64,000 nt of DNA from Kappaphycus alvarezii. Lineage: Eukaryota > Rhodophyta > Florideophyceae > Gigartinales > Solieriaceae. Below the pieces are notes generated by a model, which saw only the letters and a list, made by a program, of their open reading frames with translations, did not search any database and had not been told where the DNA came from. Position numbers and translations under genes: made by a program. How positions within the stretch are numbered: the stretch's first letter is position 1; each line of letters starts with the position of its first letter. The stretch lies in NCBI GenBank assembly GCA_002205965.3, contig NADL03000710.1, forward strand, positions 124,001 through 188,000, read 5' to 3'. This document shows positions 50,917 to 62,541 of this stretch, one piece after another.

Positions 50917-51087
50917 CAGTTGAATGACCGAGTCCTCGCTTTTAAGAGTTTAATTACCATCGCTTTTCCCCTCTGGCGCATCCTGAATCAATATCCTGCT
51001 TTCAGTGTAGAGCTCGCCGTTGGTATCGACAGGGCCAGATTCATTGTTTGAGTCTTCGATGAAATCCAGGTCTTGTGTAATGACGTT

Positions 51088-51770
51088 CTATTTCTTGAGA
51101 TTGATAACCGGGAATTCATTGCTTTTGCCATATCCAACAAAAACTGATTCTTCCGCCCAAGGATCTAAATTACAAGTACGTTTGGCCTTTGTTGTGTAAA
51201 TGAATGCCTTGCATCCTAATATGAATATATAAGAGAAGTTCGGTTTGATATTGTAGATGATTCCGTAAGGTTTCATCGCTTCATTGCGGTGTCTTGTATA
51301 CAGCCTATTTCGTAAATAATTTGCGCAGTTAACCGCCTCAGCCAAATACCTCTCGCGATCTTTTCCATTGCTGCCAATGATCATGGTCCTTACCATGTCC
51401 AGTAACGTGCGGTTTAAACTATCTGCCATCCCACTGAACTCAGTGAAGTATGGTTTATTCGTCCCATTATTAATTCCTTCTTAACTAACCAATCCTTTAG
51501 GACAGTACAAACATATCCCCCCCACCTTCAGAGCGTAGCCATCTTTTTTTTCTCGCTCATTACTGTGAGCCCAACTAAACTTTGTTCAAACATGGTCTCC
51601 ATCTCCTGAGTCAAGGATCGAAATGCATGCTGCACTTGGCTTTTGCAACGGTTAAATCGAACTGGGGAGATTCCACTGAACTCATCAATTAGTGTGACGA
51701 GGTAATTTGATGATGAAAATGAGGTAATTATGACAGAACCAACCACCTCTGAGTACACTGTTTTCAAGTT
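51088..51770 (-). pseudogene. Copia 3 integrase remnant
   Basis: Minus strand 51767-51528 has VYSEVVGSVIITSFSSSNYL, VTLIDEFSGISPV (first catalytic region). 51429-51088 has MADSLNRTLLDMVRTMI, AEAVNCANYLRNRLYTR, YGIIYNIKPNFSYIFILGCK, FVGYG. Copia integrase order is kept with one break between. Confidence 0.78.
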
Positions 51771-52559
51771 TTAACTAAATTATCAACTTTCTTTAAACAA
51801 AGAAGTTTTCAACATGCTTTTTCCATGTTGTATCCCTGACAAGCTTCGTGAAATTTATCACATTTCTCGAAAGTTAAACGATCACAACTGATTTCATTGT
51901 CACTTTCATGCCAAAGACGCCAATTTCACAGCTTATTACTAGAATCTGCCAAACATATCATGAAATTACTACTGCTCGTAGCACAGTGCTTGTGCACTTT
52001 CAGCAAAGCTGGGTAAAGTCCAGCTTCCTCATTCTCAATGGGCATCTAAGCATCGCTACTATTCTACTGGAGGGTAATAGAGACCTCAGTTATTGTTATA
52101 TTTCCTTTCGAAAATGACTCGAACCCAATTCTTACGTTGTTGAAACTGATTAAAAAATTAAGTAGAACCTTTGGTGAGTAAAACCACCAATGAAGATCAG
52201 CATATGTCGATTCCCTTCAACTATGGAAGTTTTTTTCAATCGTATCGATCTATTTTGTATGTAGATTCTCTCTATTTCCAGATTAAACATTGTTTTTCAT
52301 TGATTTGTACTCTCTGAGATTTAAGTCGTTATGATGTGCATAGTACTGGAAGAGTCAAACATAAACTAGCCCGATATATTTCCACGCTCGTTGATAATTA
52401 AAGCTGACGTCATAGGCATCTGAGTCTCTTCGTGTACTGCTCTGTAAGTTTTTGGAGCGATTATCATTGCAGTTGGTTTCTGAGGCTAATCATGATCAGA
52501 ATTTATTTGAGTCTTTCTTATGCACTTTGTAGACGGAGAGCTTTTTTCTGTAACTACCA

Positions 52560-53110
52560 CAATTCGGGTTGTGATAAAAAGCCATCAAATTTATCTTCTG
52601 GTCGCCCGCAATTAGTAAAAGACATTCGCACATTCTTGACAATCTTACTTGTTGTCAAGAGTGCAATGCTCTCGTAGCTGCGTTCTGTAGTTCGTTCTGC
52701 AACAAAAAGCTCAGAGAAAGCTTAACCATACTTATACATCGATCTAATTACTTGTCCTATCGTAGGAAAAATTGGAGTCAGTCCATGCAGAAGGGCACGC
52801 TTTCTTTCAAATTCACAAAAAGGATGACCAATTGCTAACAGCTCATTCAATAGTAGTATAATTCGAGTCGAATACTGTACTACAGACTCACTTCATTCCG
52901 TAGCAATATCTTTAAGTGCTGAAAGTTTGTCATCAATTGGGGCCTCTGAAACCATTTGATAAGCTTCTTTCAACTTATTCCAAAAATCCCATGGATCCCG
53001 CATTGTCACTATAGCTGAATTGCACGTGGGACTAATTGTCATCATGATGTAAGAGAGAGTTTTATCTCTCTTCCGATGATCTGTCCTACCAACACCTTGC
53101 GTTGACTCAG
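52560..53110 (-). pseudogene. Copia 3 gag remnant
   Basis: Minus strand, several frames: DPWDFWNKLKEAYQM, DDKLSALKDI, LLLNELLAIGHPFCEFERKR, ALLHGLTPIFPTIGQ. This is the copia gag (UBN2-type) helical region. A possible decayed zinc knuckle is near 52570. Confidence 0.65.
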
Positions 53111-53384
53111 ATTTTTCGCAGGACTCTTTGGAACCATCTACATACTGCCAGAGACCTCTCTCTTGCAGAACTAATTCTTTTCATTCGCCCAAATGTATTC
53201 ATTATCGACACACAACTTCTCCATCCGCATTTAAGCGAACTCGACCTTGTCATCAATTTGATTAGGGATTCAATAGTACCTAAAGTAAGAAAGAAGCGTA
53301 CTGTATTTTTCAGAATAAATGAGGATAAGAGTGGATAGACTTAAAAAGTCTGCGTTTGTTACGTTCTGGGCCCAGAACCTATTG

Positions 53385-53735
53385 AACCGTAGCATTTCAT
53401 ACTATGAGTATTGAGTACCCTTTTGCTTTCTGACCACAACTGTATGCTCTGATATAATTCCATATTGTACTGTGAGCTTCAAACTGACAGTGCTCTCACT
53501 AAATTCGTAATAATCATAGTGCATCATAGGATGCATTAATATTCAAATGGACTCAAAATTTCATTTCATACTAATTTCTCATTAGTCAACTTTCGCACTT
53601 GTATGTACTGGATCCATTTGGAGAACTTATTAAATCAACGGTATTAGCCCGCGTAAATTCTCAGTGCGGCTGTAGTACTACCTTCAATTCCCACTTCTCT
53701 ACTTAAACAAGTTTCGCAGTACAGGGCTAGAAATC
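53385..53735 (-). repeat. Copia 3 LTR, 5' copy
   Basis: Aligns with 48860-49190. Boundaries approximate. Confidence 0.65.
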
Positions 53736-53814
53736 CGGGAAATCATTGTGAAAATTAAAAAAAAGTATTTTAAAAGTATTGGAAAACTATTTAATTTCTT
53801 TTCCCATAGAATAC

Positions 53815-54300
53815 AGTGGTGAAACTGTGGGAACATATTTTGTCAAAGGCCCACAATTTATTTATTGTGAATCATATAATAAATTTGTCTATTTTTGACT
53901 GGCTCGTGTTTTATACTGCATTACATGTGAAGTCATTTCTATATTTGTCAGTTGGTTTTTAAATTCTGCAAATACAATTACTGGAATTATATTACCAGAA
54001 AATTATAGTTTGGATTAATGCTCACTTGAAGAGCTGTTCTACAGTTTTTACTTGGCATGAAATCTGGTCTAAAAAATTATTATGCTGCTAAAATCAACTT
54101 TGCAGCTTTTCCACTCTGATCTACCGCAGAAATAATCGAAGCCTGTTAGAAATTTTCAACGAGCCTCAAGTCATAGAACTGTAATCGTCGATCAGCTATC
54201 CATAAATATTGGTTTTCTTTTGATTTTTATTCCCAGTCCTATTCAGGTATTTTTAATATATTCATTTATTTATAATTATCTATTTTGGATCTACGCGGTT
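53815..54300 (+). repeat. AT-rich LTR-like repeat, copy 2
   Basis: Aligns with 13240-13745 across its length (GGCCCACAATTTATTTATTG, GTCAGTTGGTTTTTA, ending TTTTGGATCTACGC). Confidence 0.5.
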
Positions 54301-54499
54301 CATTTAACTTTTACAGTGGGTAGCAATGGAGTAACATAATTTTTTGATTTCAAGTTCATCAACACCCTCGTGCCTACAATTAAGATAGCGCGGGTTTTCA
54401 ATCTACTCACTTTTCTCAATGCAGAAATATCCGCCAAGCGCAGAGGGTATGAGTCTTTACTCGATACCTCTGCTATGTGAAATCTTCTGCCACTCTCCA

Positions 54500-54830
54500 T
54501 GTACGCCAAGGGAGGTCGGGATCCAGATGCTTATGTGGTACTAACTGATGTAGCGCGGAAGGTGGCCGTTAGAGTTATCATGATTGGTGATTTTGGGAAA
54601 TTCCGGGCATTGCTAACCCAAAGGAATGCTGATGCAGCCTTCATGTCTGACGCGGAATGCCTGCTCGCTGGCATTGATCAGTCCCCGTAAGGAAGTTATT
54701 TTGTTCTACTCAGTGAAGAATTGTCCCAAGCAACTCACTTCCAGTGGCAAAGATACAACCGAAGACATGTTCTATGTATTAAAATAGCTCCAAAATGCCC
54801 CCATGTTCAGTGTGCAAACTTTTTTTTTGT
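54500..54830 (+). pseudogene. Family I C-terminal fragment
   Basis: An open stretch GGRDPDAYVVLTDVARKVAV, FGKFRALLTQRNADAAFMSD, AECLLAGIDQSP and a stop at 54690, then a diverged tail ending CATGTTCTATGTATTAAAAT. It lies between two copies of the AT-rich LTR-like repeat. Confidence 0.7.
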
Positions 54831-54834
54831 CCTA

Positions 54835-55190
54835 CACTTGTTATTGTATATTTTACGGGATATAATTATTGCATTTATTTCATTGTCTGCAAAGTTATGA
54901 TCAGGATGAATGCTTACCAGAAAAATACTGCAATTATTTTTCCGAGCTCGAATTATGTCTAACCAAATTATTGAATTCTTTCCTTTTTGGCAGCAGATTT
55001 ACCCTTGTCTAGAATACATATAGTCCTAGGTATGTAAAAATATTTTTGTGAAAATCTGTCGATCGAAATATCCCCATCTATCACCTATTATTAAAATTGC
55101 CTTCTATTCAAATTTTTACGTACGCCAATTCAGGTAATTAATTATTTTTCACGTTAGAAATATTTATTCTTGGATCCACCTATCTGATGT
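54835..55190 (+). repeat. AT-rich LTR-like repeat, copy 3 (5'-truncated)
   Basis: Aligns with the last two thirds of 13240-13745 (ATAATTATTGCATTTAT, GAATTATGTCTA, CGAAATATCCCC, CACCTATTATTAAA, TTGGATCCACCTATCTG). Confidence 0.5.
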
Positions 55191-55464
55191 GATTACCTTT
55201 GGAACTCTTTGCTGGGCATAACTCGAAGCACCTGCTTCGCTATAAGCCTCTCCATCGCTTAAAGAGCCTTTAAGATACCCAAATGGAGCTTCGTGCTCCA
55301 AAACTCTGGGTACCGGGATGCGTATCCAAAATAAGAGGTTTTAAATACAGGGATTGAAGGGAATGGAGCAAAAATTAATTTGACGAAAATATTATTAATC
55401 AATCTTTATCGAGGTGGGTCATCGCATACTGGATTAAGAGGAGGTAGTACAAATAGACAACTCA

Positions 55465-55560
55465 GAAAAGGAAAGGTTTCGGTTATTTACTCTTGGAATA
55501 TAACTTTTCTCGATCCTAAAGTTTTCCAGACAACCACGAAAGCGTCAATTGAGAATCTTA
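55465..55560 (-). repeat. Family I tail a, diverged
   Basis: Reversed tail: GTTATTTACTCTTGGAATAT, CTCGATCCTAAAGTTTTCCA, GACAACCAC. Confidence 0.55.
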
Positions 55561-55639
55561 CGGGCTTTGGTTCCGTGCAAGCAGAACAAAGAAACCGAGT
55601 CACAAGATCTTGGAGCTCCGTTTGAAAAGTGGACCCATG

Positions 55640-56000
55640 ACGGGTTGCAGGTAGGGGGAAAGTTTTCGATGTTTTAATCTTGGAAGAATTACGCAATCTA
55701 TTTTCAACTTTTCCAGACAACCAAAATGGATTCACAAAGGTGCGCCGACACAGTAGTGGGGTAGAAGTAAGCTCCCTAAAATGCCAGCTTCAGGCCAGCC
55801 ATCAAGCCTTTGCATAAGAAACTGAATATTTCTGTACGCCTCCGTTGCATTCAAGTTTACGTTCATTGCCAATTTATCAACTCCTAAGCGTGAATAGTGG
55901 TACAGGAAAGACAATATCTCTAGTAAAGGTCACGATAAAAGATTGAGTCCTTCTCTGCTCTGCATTTCGCACCCAGCTCAGAGAGGACATCTGGTTGAAG
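55640..56000 (-). pseudogene. Family I C-terminal fragment with tail a
   Basis: Minus strand: LGAKCRAEKDSIFYR / NAEQRRTQSFIVTFTRDIVF region, then NVNLNATEAYRNIQFLMQRL and AGILGSLLLPHYCVG running into tail a (55745-55645). Family II sequence abuts it at about 56000. Confidence 0.65.
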
Positions 56001-56734
56001 TTCCTCACTATCCTGTTGGGGGAAGGTGGTAATCTGCCAGAAGAATACTGGGCCCCTAGCACTAAGCAAAAAGAAAAAGTCAATACGGACTGGAAGAATA
56101 TAAATTTCATAATCGCGGAAGATGGTGTCGTAGTATGAGTGTTTGGTGCGCTCAATAAGCGAGGAGGCGGCCACGTTGGAGACAGCACAATAAGAAGCGT
56201 AAGAACTGTCACAAAGGTGGACCAGAGTGATGTCTAAAGCTATATCTTGATGTTCGAACCCGTTAGCGTCTGGTATGTTGAGATCGGTGCGAAGTAATGA
56301 CGAGGAGGAAGGTGAATGGAAGGGGAAGGAATATTGTATCCAACAAGGGCATAAATTCAGAGTTCATTACAAGAGCGATGCATGGAATTGCAAAGTAAAT
56401 AATAACCGCGGGTCTTTCTATCGTCATATTTGCAGTTGAATCCATGCTTGGCGGATTGATAGAGCAGTGGAACGACCTCAGAAGACCCACGCGAATAGAT
56501 AGGACCGAGTACATGACCCAAAAAGATACACCCTAGGCCCAGAGAAACAGCGTCGGTCCAGTCTTGGGGAGTTCCGCTAAGTGCCACGGTGAGGTTGATT
56601 CCGATAGGACAAAATGTAAGAAGAGTAAGATTACCGAATGAAGTGGAGAAGAGCTTGGCTAGGGTCACACTTTGTATGTAATATGCTATGATGGAGAAAA
56701 AGTGAAGCCTGTAATCAAAGATTAGTCCCACCAA
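56000..56734 (-). pseudogene. Family II nuclease-like fragment, strongly decayed
   Basis: Minus strand: SSEVVPLLYQSAKHGFNCKY and DDRKTRGYYLLCNSMHRSCN match the finger and following helix of the intact copy (36940-37060). AASSLIERTKHSYYDTIF and YEIYILPVRIDFF match its last part. The middle is frameshifted. Confidence 0.7.
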
Positions 56735-57904
56735 GATGTTTAAACAGTGCTACTGTCAACTAATGAGATTGGAAGGGCGGATAGGCATTTCCAGAGTCAT
56801 TAAGACTGACGACTGCGGTATAATATTTGGTCAGACTGCCGGGGTAAAAATGGAGTCCACCAAAAAAGAAACCACTGACTACCCGAGATGATTTTTGTTG
56901 CAAGAAACTCAGCTGCTAAAAAGAAAAAACTGGCTAAACTAGAATTTAGCGGATAAAGAAGAGAAGTGGAGCTTAAAGAAATTTCACTAGTACAGTAATC
57001 AATAATAACGGTACAGTCTCATCCACCATTCTTCGAGACTAGATATGTGATTAATGGTTTTGTTTTGAGTATGAATTTTGCCTTTCGTCTCTTGGAGAAA
57101 GATTTTCATTGATCTTCTGGATATAGAAGTCAAAGATCAGATTGATTGTTAATCATGCGTTCTGAAGCCATTTATTGGTAAAATATTATGAAAGAGAGGA
57201 TACTCCAATATTTCTACTTTAATGGGACATTTAGAAATAATTGAAGCATTTTTAGCGCTTTCAGTGAACTCATATTGTACTAAATCAACGGCAAATTCGC
57301 GTAATGGTAATTTAACTGCCATAAATAGCAATCCAGTACCCATATATAATTAAGCGCGTCGGAGTAAGACGAAAATTAGAGTCCTTAAATGTGAACTTAC
57401 ATAAATCAGATAAAGCAGAACGAAATAAATGTATGCTTTAAGGGCTCTGCTTCAGATCCAGGCAGAAAGGATACATAGCAAAAATACGTACCAAAGGCCT
57501 GCAGAAAGTAAAGATCTGCCATCAGTTCTGTATAGTAGAAATCTTATTATTTCAAAACAAAAATCACCACAAGCATTTGGGGGAGCCCCAGCTCCAACTT
57601 TCCAACGGATTCATCAAGAACTTCTTACAGATAGAGGACTTATTTGCAGCGGACCACTATAACTTTATGATCAACTCTAGCGTTGAAATCAATAATCTTG
57701 GTGTACTATTCCGAAATTTCCATAATCTTAACAGCACCAAATCAGAATAACTTGCTGAAATGACGGTTGAAGTTGATTAAAATTTGAGAGAATCATTCCA
57801 ACCCGCGATTGTCTAGGTAAATAAATAAACAGAGCCGCTTTATTTCACAGTGAGCCCTCTCAAGAGTAATGATTCAATCCTAGTAGAGGAATAGACTAGA
57901 GTCT
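56735..57904. other. No confident gene
   Basis: AT-rich. An open stretch on the minus strand at 57149-57343 and one on the plus strand at 57429-57662 have no clear family. By position the latter could be gag of the Ty3 remnant that follows. Confidence 0.35.
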
Positions 57905-59340
57905 ATGAAAATATTATCTGTTATGCTAGTAATCAAATTTCTTTTAAGTACAGTGATGGGAATTAATATGTCAATGCCAATGAGAAGACAAAACTACTTA
58001 TCCTTTCTAAAACTTCAGGAGTTTCTGATTCGGAAAATGATAGCACATACACTGTACTTGTTCAATCATTACACTCCAAACCGAGGGTTCTAGAGTATAT
58101 TGCAAAGAACATTGAGGATGTAATCCAAAATAATGGAGATGTACTCCCAGAGAAATCTCCGAAGGAGTTTCCTTCGAAGCTAGAGAATTACTTCAAGATC
58201 AGATAAGAAACGATGAAAATCAAGAAAAGAGAGTTCTCTGTAGAATTTAAAAATGATGGAGCTTCGTAAAAGCTTACAAATCTGATTTAGAGTGATTTAT
58301 TTAGACGAATAAGTCCCTGGGAGCTCTCATACTCTTTATTACAAAAAAATCTGTTTGCCTGATTGTATTAGATTACAAAGAACTCAACCCGCTTACTAAA
58401 AGACTGATACCTCCTGCCTCTCATAGGTATTATGTTTGATGAACTCAAAGGAGTCAAATAATTCTGTAAAGTAGACTTGAGAATTGGTGACCATTAGAGC
58501 AGGCTGGGTGAGTCTTCAATCCCTCTCACAGAACTTTAAACTAGGTAGGGACTCTTTATTTTTGGCTACCATCCTGTGTTTTGAGTAAAGCTCCACTAAA
58601 TTTTATGAATTTCTAATGAAATACATATTCAAAACTTTCCCGTATATATTCGTTATAGTTTATCAAGATAACATACTTATGTTCAGTAAGATGTGGAGAG
58701 AACATTTAGAACATATTGCTGCAGTATTAGATGTTCGTAAAAAGGAGTACTAGTTAGAAAAAGTTTAAAAACTTGTCTTCAGTGTTAATGAAGTCTAGTA
58801 TTTTTGGACGGATAATCTTTCAAGAAGTAATTGCTATGGATCCCTTCAAGACTAATCCATTCATGTTCTGGCTCTCTCAAAAGAACAAGCAACAGTTTCT
58901 TTAATTCTTAGGGCTTTTCAACTATTACTGGAGATTCATTCTAGGCTGCTATTTTGTTGCTAAACCTCTCAATAATATGGAGGAGAAATTTCTATTTCTG
59001 TGGACAGAAGTTCGAAATAAATCATTCTGCAACCTCATAAATCATTACGCAGTTCCCAGTCTTTAGAAATTTTGACTCCAAATCTCCAATATATAAAACT
59101 GTAGACGCCTGTTAGTAAAACATTGGAGCTTATTTGAAACATGGAGACTCAAAAATCAGTTATCAATCTGCTCTCGCGTTTAGAGCTTTGAACTATGCAA
59201 GTTATGCTGCTCATGAGAAAGATCTCTTGGAATTTTTGGAGTTCCCCAAATGGTAGATATCATCCGAATACACCACTATATGATCATAAAGACAGAAAAG
59301 TACTCCAATAGGTGAAAGAAAGGACAAAAACAGTATCAAT
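57905..59340 (+). pseudogene. Chromovirus-like Ty3 RT/RNase H remnant
   Basis: A third Ty3 lineage, heavily decayed: KPRVLEYIAKNIEDVIQNNG and PKEFPSK (pre-RT), SPWELSYSLL / LIVLDYKELNPLTKRL, KFYEFLMKYIFKTFPYIF, VIVYQDNILMFSKMWREHLE (the YxDD has become YQDN), HIAAVLDV, VNEV-YF, and an RNase H start around 59100. Composition is clearly AT-richer than the other Ty3 copies. Confidence 0.72.
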
Positions 59341-59431
59341 TAATCAATACGTAACTTCTTCCGAGAGTTTTGAGCTATAATGCCTGGAGGAGGATTCTAG
59401 TTTATATGGAAACCCGGAGATTACAGTCTCC

Positions 59432-59623
59432 ATGAGGTGGTTCAGCGAATTGCGCGCAGAATGTGAATCGGATACCTGTCTTCATGATCTTTTAAACTGC
59501 AATCCTCTGGATCCAAATATACTCGCGGAGACGGGGGATGAGGGTGGTCAGTCGGAGCAGATTGAGATAAAATTTGCAGGGGATGAAGATGGCGAATCAG
59601 GAGATGAAGACTGCGGTGATTAG
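59432..59623 (+). CDS. Small acidic ORF, doubtful
   Basis: ATG-started frame of 63 codons: MRWFSELRAECESDTCLHDL, then LNCNPLDPN and an acidic tail. The same frame stays readable, with a few TAG/TAA/TGA stops, for a further 800 bases, but there it lies antisense to a recognisable transposase. I therefore treat only the first part as a possible gene remnant. Confidence 0.25.
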   Translation: MRWFSELRAECESDTCLHDLLNCNPLDPNILAETGDEGGQSEQIEIKFAGDEDGESGDEDCGD

Positions 59624-60109
59624 GTTGATACCACTGACGGCGATAACGATGAAGACGAAGAAGCTCTGTCCCATCCGATAAGATCTCGACTCCACAGAGC
59701 ATCTCGCCTGCTCCACAGCGCAGCATTGCTTCAAATTTCAATCCCGACGGAGGACGATAAAAAAATGCCTGGCTATGAAGTCACCGAAGCGTAGACTCTG
59801 ACTGAAAGCTGTACAAAATGGGTTGAATAATCTCAACTGACAGGGCAACAGCGTCTATGCCGACCACATTCCGGCAAGAGTCAGAAAGATACCGTCTGGA
59901 ATAATTCTCAAACAAGATCGTTACCAAAAGGGACTATAGTATCGATTCAAGGCTCACTTTTTCTCCCATGTAACTTCGCGGACGACTACTGGGCCTATTA
60001 AGAGATTAATGCGCCGTCAGCCTGCAGAGAGGAGATTTTGATTCTTCTCAGGCCAGAAGCGACAAAAAATCTGGTCAGCGGTCACCCCAGGGATGTCAAA
60101 CGATCATTT

Positions 60110-60830
60110 CTATACGCTACTCTCCTTGGGTCTGATAAAGTCTACGTAAGACTATGTGATCGCTTGCAAACCGTCTATTGAAGAGTTCCTCATTAGCAGT
60201 CAAAACTCCACAAGTTGGCTTCCTTTTGGGGAAAATTGCTCTCAAAAGTTCTAAAGGACCTTGGTTTCCCCTGTCCAATATTATTCTCCATGAATTACCA
60301 TATCTGTCGCACTGAAGACCAATGTCCTGAAATGAGACCTCACCTCTGCGCTAAGACAACTCTGACAAATGCCAATCTTTCTGGAGCTGGAAAACTTACA
60401 GTTCCGAAACTGATCCGGGGTAGTGATCACCCGCGCCAATGAAAATGCCACTCGGCAACACTGAAACCTCCACCTTGTTGCCGTACAGCTTATGATTTCC
60501 GCTGTAATACTTCTTTCCCTCCTCAATATTCCCAATTGGACGAAAAGACTGTTGGAAAGTAACATCTGTAGCATAGCGTGCCGCTGGAAAGTTTTTGAAC
60601 AAGATATGACCCTCATCAAGCTGGTTCCTAGGAAAAAAGCGCCGATATCATCACAAAATACTGATAAAAGCACTCCGAAATATTGAACAAGAGTCTAGTC
60701 ACCAGACGCTCCAATGTCGGCGCTTTCATCCCAAATACTTTGGATAGGACCTGCCACAGACCTCCGTGTTTCATCACGGTGATCAAAATGAGAAGGGAAT
60801 TTTTGCCAGTGAACTTGGTTCTCTGCCCCC
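60110..60830 (-). pseudogene. DDE transposase (Harbinger/DDE_Tnp_4-like) remnant
   Basis: Minus strand, several frames: FTGKNSLLILITVMKHGGLW, MKAPTLERLVTRL, NFPAARYATDVTFQQSFRP, KKYYSGNHKLYGNKVEVSVL, GAGDHYPGSVSEL, IILDRGNQGPLELLRAIFPK and NEELFNRRFASDHIVLRRLY. YSG-K/NHKLYG-KVEVSVLP and HYPGSVS-L are typical of DDE_Tnp_4 transposases of Harbinger-type elements; the D of the third motif (LDRG) is present. Frameshifted and dead. Terminal inverted repeats were not found. Confidence 0.75.
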
Positions 60831-61494
60831 TTCTTACATTGTATGTGCGCCCAGAGAGCTTTTCTAGATCAGACCATACTGACTTGAACTGATCTGGGAA
60901 AAGTTAATCATCCCCACAATGCCTTCAGCTCCGCCTTCGTCGTAGAATCGGTCAAAAATTAAGCAAAGGAGAATCAGCTTCACATTCATCTGTTTCCATG
61001 TTTCAAGTGCATCTGTATTGCTGGATATCGTTTTCCCTCGCTATTGCGTCATCTGCTAGAAGCTGTACGGAAGTGTATGCTTGTGTAGGCGTAATTTTTG
61101 TGGGTGTGGACATTTTTGTCCTCAGCTTGGTCGAATGGGGAAGTTTTTGGGGATTCTGGGGAGGCGAGCGCCATTGATATGTGTTTTTGTGAGCAATGGA
61201 CTGCTTTGTAAGGAATCTGAAAAAGTTTTGTCAGTTATCCCCATTAAAATGTGGTTTCCGAGTCGGAAGGCGAACTACTTGCTCGGAAACCCTTCATGGT
61301 GTTAATTAGGACTGTATGGTGTATTTTCGTGGTTACTGTTGTATCAAACGACTGCATGCACTCAATTGCGTATTTCGCGAGTCAATTTCGAAATGAACGC
61401 GCGCGCGCGAGATTCACAGAAGATTGAGAGATTACTGAATTCTCCCCTTATTACCTGATATGTGTTGTTGGACCTCCTAATTGGAGAAATGTGG
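60831..61494. other. Flank of the transposase remnant
   Basis: Probably the 5' part of the transposase copy on the minus strand (weak blocks only), then a short CG run at 61398-61408 (GCGCGCGCGCG). No independent gene recognised. Confidence 0.4.
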
Positions 61495-61590
61495 AAAATG
61501 GGGGTTAATTTACTGTGGTTGATATGTGGGTTGGTACCCAGTAAATTTCTACCGGAGCGTAGATACCGTATCATGGAGAAAATACAGTGA
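61495..61590 (-). repeat. Family I tail b, reversed
   Basis: GGGGGTTAATTTACTGTGG, GGTTGGTACCCAGTAAATTT, GAGCGTAGATACCGTATCAT are the complement of tail b at 12560-12655 and 42050-42145. Confidence 0.75.
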
Positions 61591-61706
61591 AATTGGAATA
61601 AACTTAGTAAGCACTACTTTATTTAGTTTAATACTTTTGCGTCAATCAGGAATCGAATTTCATTGGCTATTTCGCAACTCCCTGGTTATATGCGGTGTCA
61701 GTATAG

Positions 61707-61805
61707 GGGGAAATGATTTGGTTCTTTAATTTTTGAAAAGTGTGGTTCGGCTATCCCCCGGTGTATGCCAGACATGCTCAGGATAATGGGTAGTGTGAGT
61801 CCATG
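61707..61805 (-). repeat. Family I tail c, reversed
   Basis: GGGGGAAATGATTTGGTTCT, AAAGTGTGGTTCGGCTATCC, CCCGGTGTATGCCAGACATG are the complement of tail c at 39041-39135. Confidence 0.8.
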
Positions 61806-61891
61806 TTGGTGTCGGTCGTTGTGTTGTTGAGTTTAACTGCGTGCACCCGACGCTTCGCCTACATATATATACAAGCGCCGAAAATGCATGT

Positions 61892-61946
61892 GGCCAAAGT
61901 GCGGCCGGCGGTTCCTACAAAACAAATAAATTTCAGCACTTTGGCC
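61892..61946. promoter_or_regulatory. Perfect 11-bp inverted repeat upstream of H3-mimic ORF
   Basis: GGCCAAAGTGC at 61892-61902 and GCACTTTGGCC at 61936-61946, 33 bases apart, just behind a TATATATA run at 61863-61870. It could be a paired protein-binding site or an RNA hairpin. Confidence 0.5.
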
Positions 61947-62541
61947 TAAAATATAAAAATAACTCGAAAAGCACAGTATTGTTCTGTACTGTACTTAAAA
62001 AATACTTAAAACAATCCAGAATCCAACATTTGTCCCCGTCACCACCCCGCCTCCAAAACGGACCACGGGGCCGCATACTGCACTGTACTGTACTGTACGT
62101 TTCAGTATTTCAAATAACAGCCCGGCCATCCCTTCCAACCCGAGCCTCGACACAACCCCTCCTGTTTCCCAGGCTTTGCTCTCGGCTTGTGTGCCTGTGT
62201 GCCTTCCCCAGCTTTTAGGCGTCCTAGGCTTGTGCGCCTTGTTGCTGGCTCGCTCTGTAGGCTTGCGCGCCTCTTTTTTCTCCTCGGCCTGTGCACCTCG
62301 TGTTTAATGAAACCTCTGGGATTGTGCGCCCTGTGTTTCTTGCAAGCTTGTACACCTATTCAGCTGGTTTGCCTTCCTTTCTCGAGCGCCTTGTAGGCCC
62401 GTGCTTCTCCACGTGATCTTACTCCCCTCATCCTGCGGTGGCACAACGACGGTGAGGCGGAAGCTGAGAAGTACGGAGGTGCAGTTTCAGAATTCCTGCA
62501 TACTCGTGGAAGCTGATCTTTAGTTGCGCACTAACACTGCA

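Larger units (their letters stand above)
48860..53735 (-). mobile_element. Ty1/copia retrotransposon with both LTRs (copia 3)
   Basis: Terminal repeats at about 48860-49190 and 53385-53735 align (TTTCATAC, CACAACTGTATGCTC, GAGCTTCAAACTGA, TTAGTCAA-TTTCGCAC) at about 70-75%. Between them, on the minus strand, lie gag, integrase, RT and RNase H remnants in copia order. All are broken. The LTR divergence makes it far older than the complete Ty3 element. Exact LTR ends are uncertain. Confidence 0.75.

Noticed and set aside
55205..55300. A possible tRNA-like hairpin (GAAGCACCTGCTTC)
   Set aside because: A short stem only; no D-, anticodon- and T-arm arrangement can be drawn.
59624..60442. Continuation of the acidic plus-strand ORF through several stops
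   Set aside because: From about 60110 the minus strand carries a recognisable DDE transposase, so the readable plus frame is more likely an antisense effect.
61398..61408. CG run as a regulatory Z-DNA site
   Set aside because: Only about five CG steps with no gene nearby that it could be tied to.
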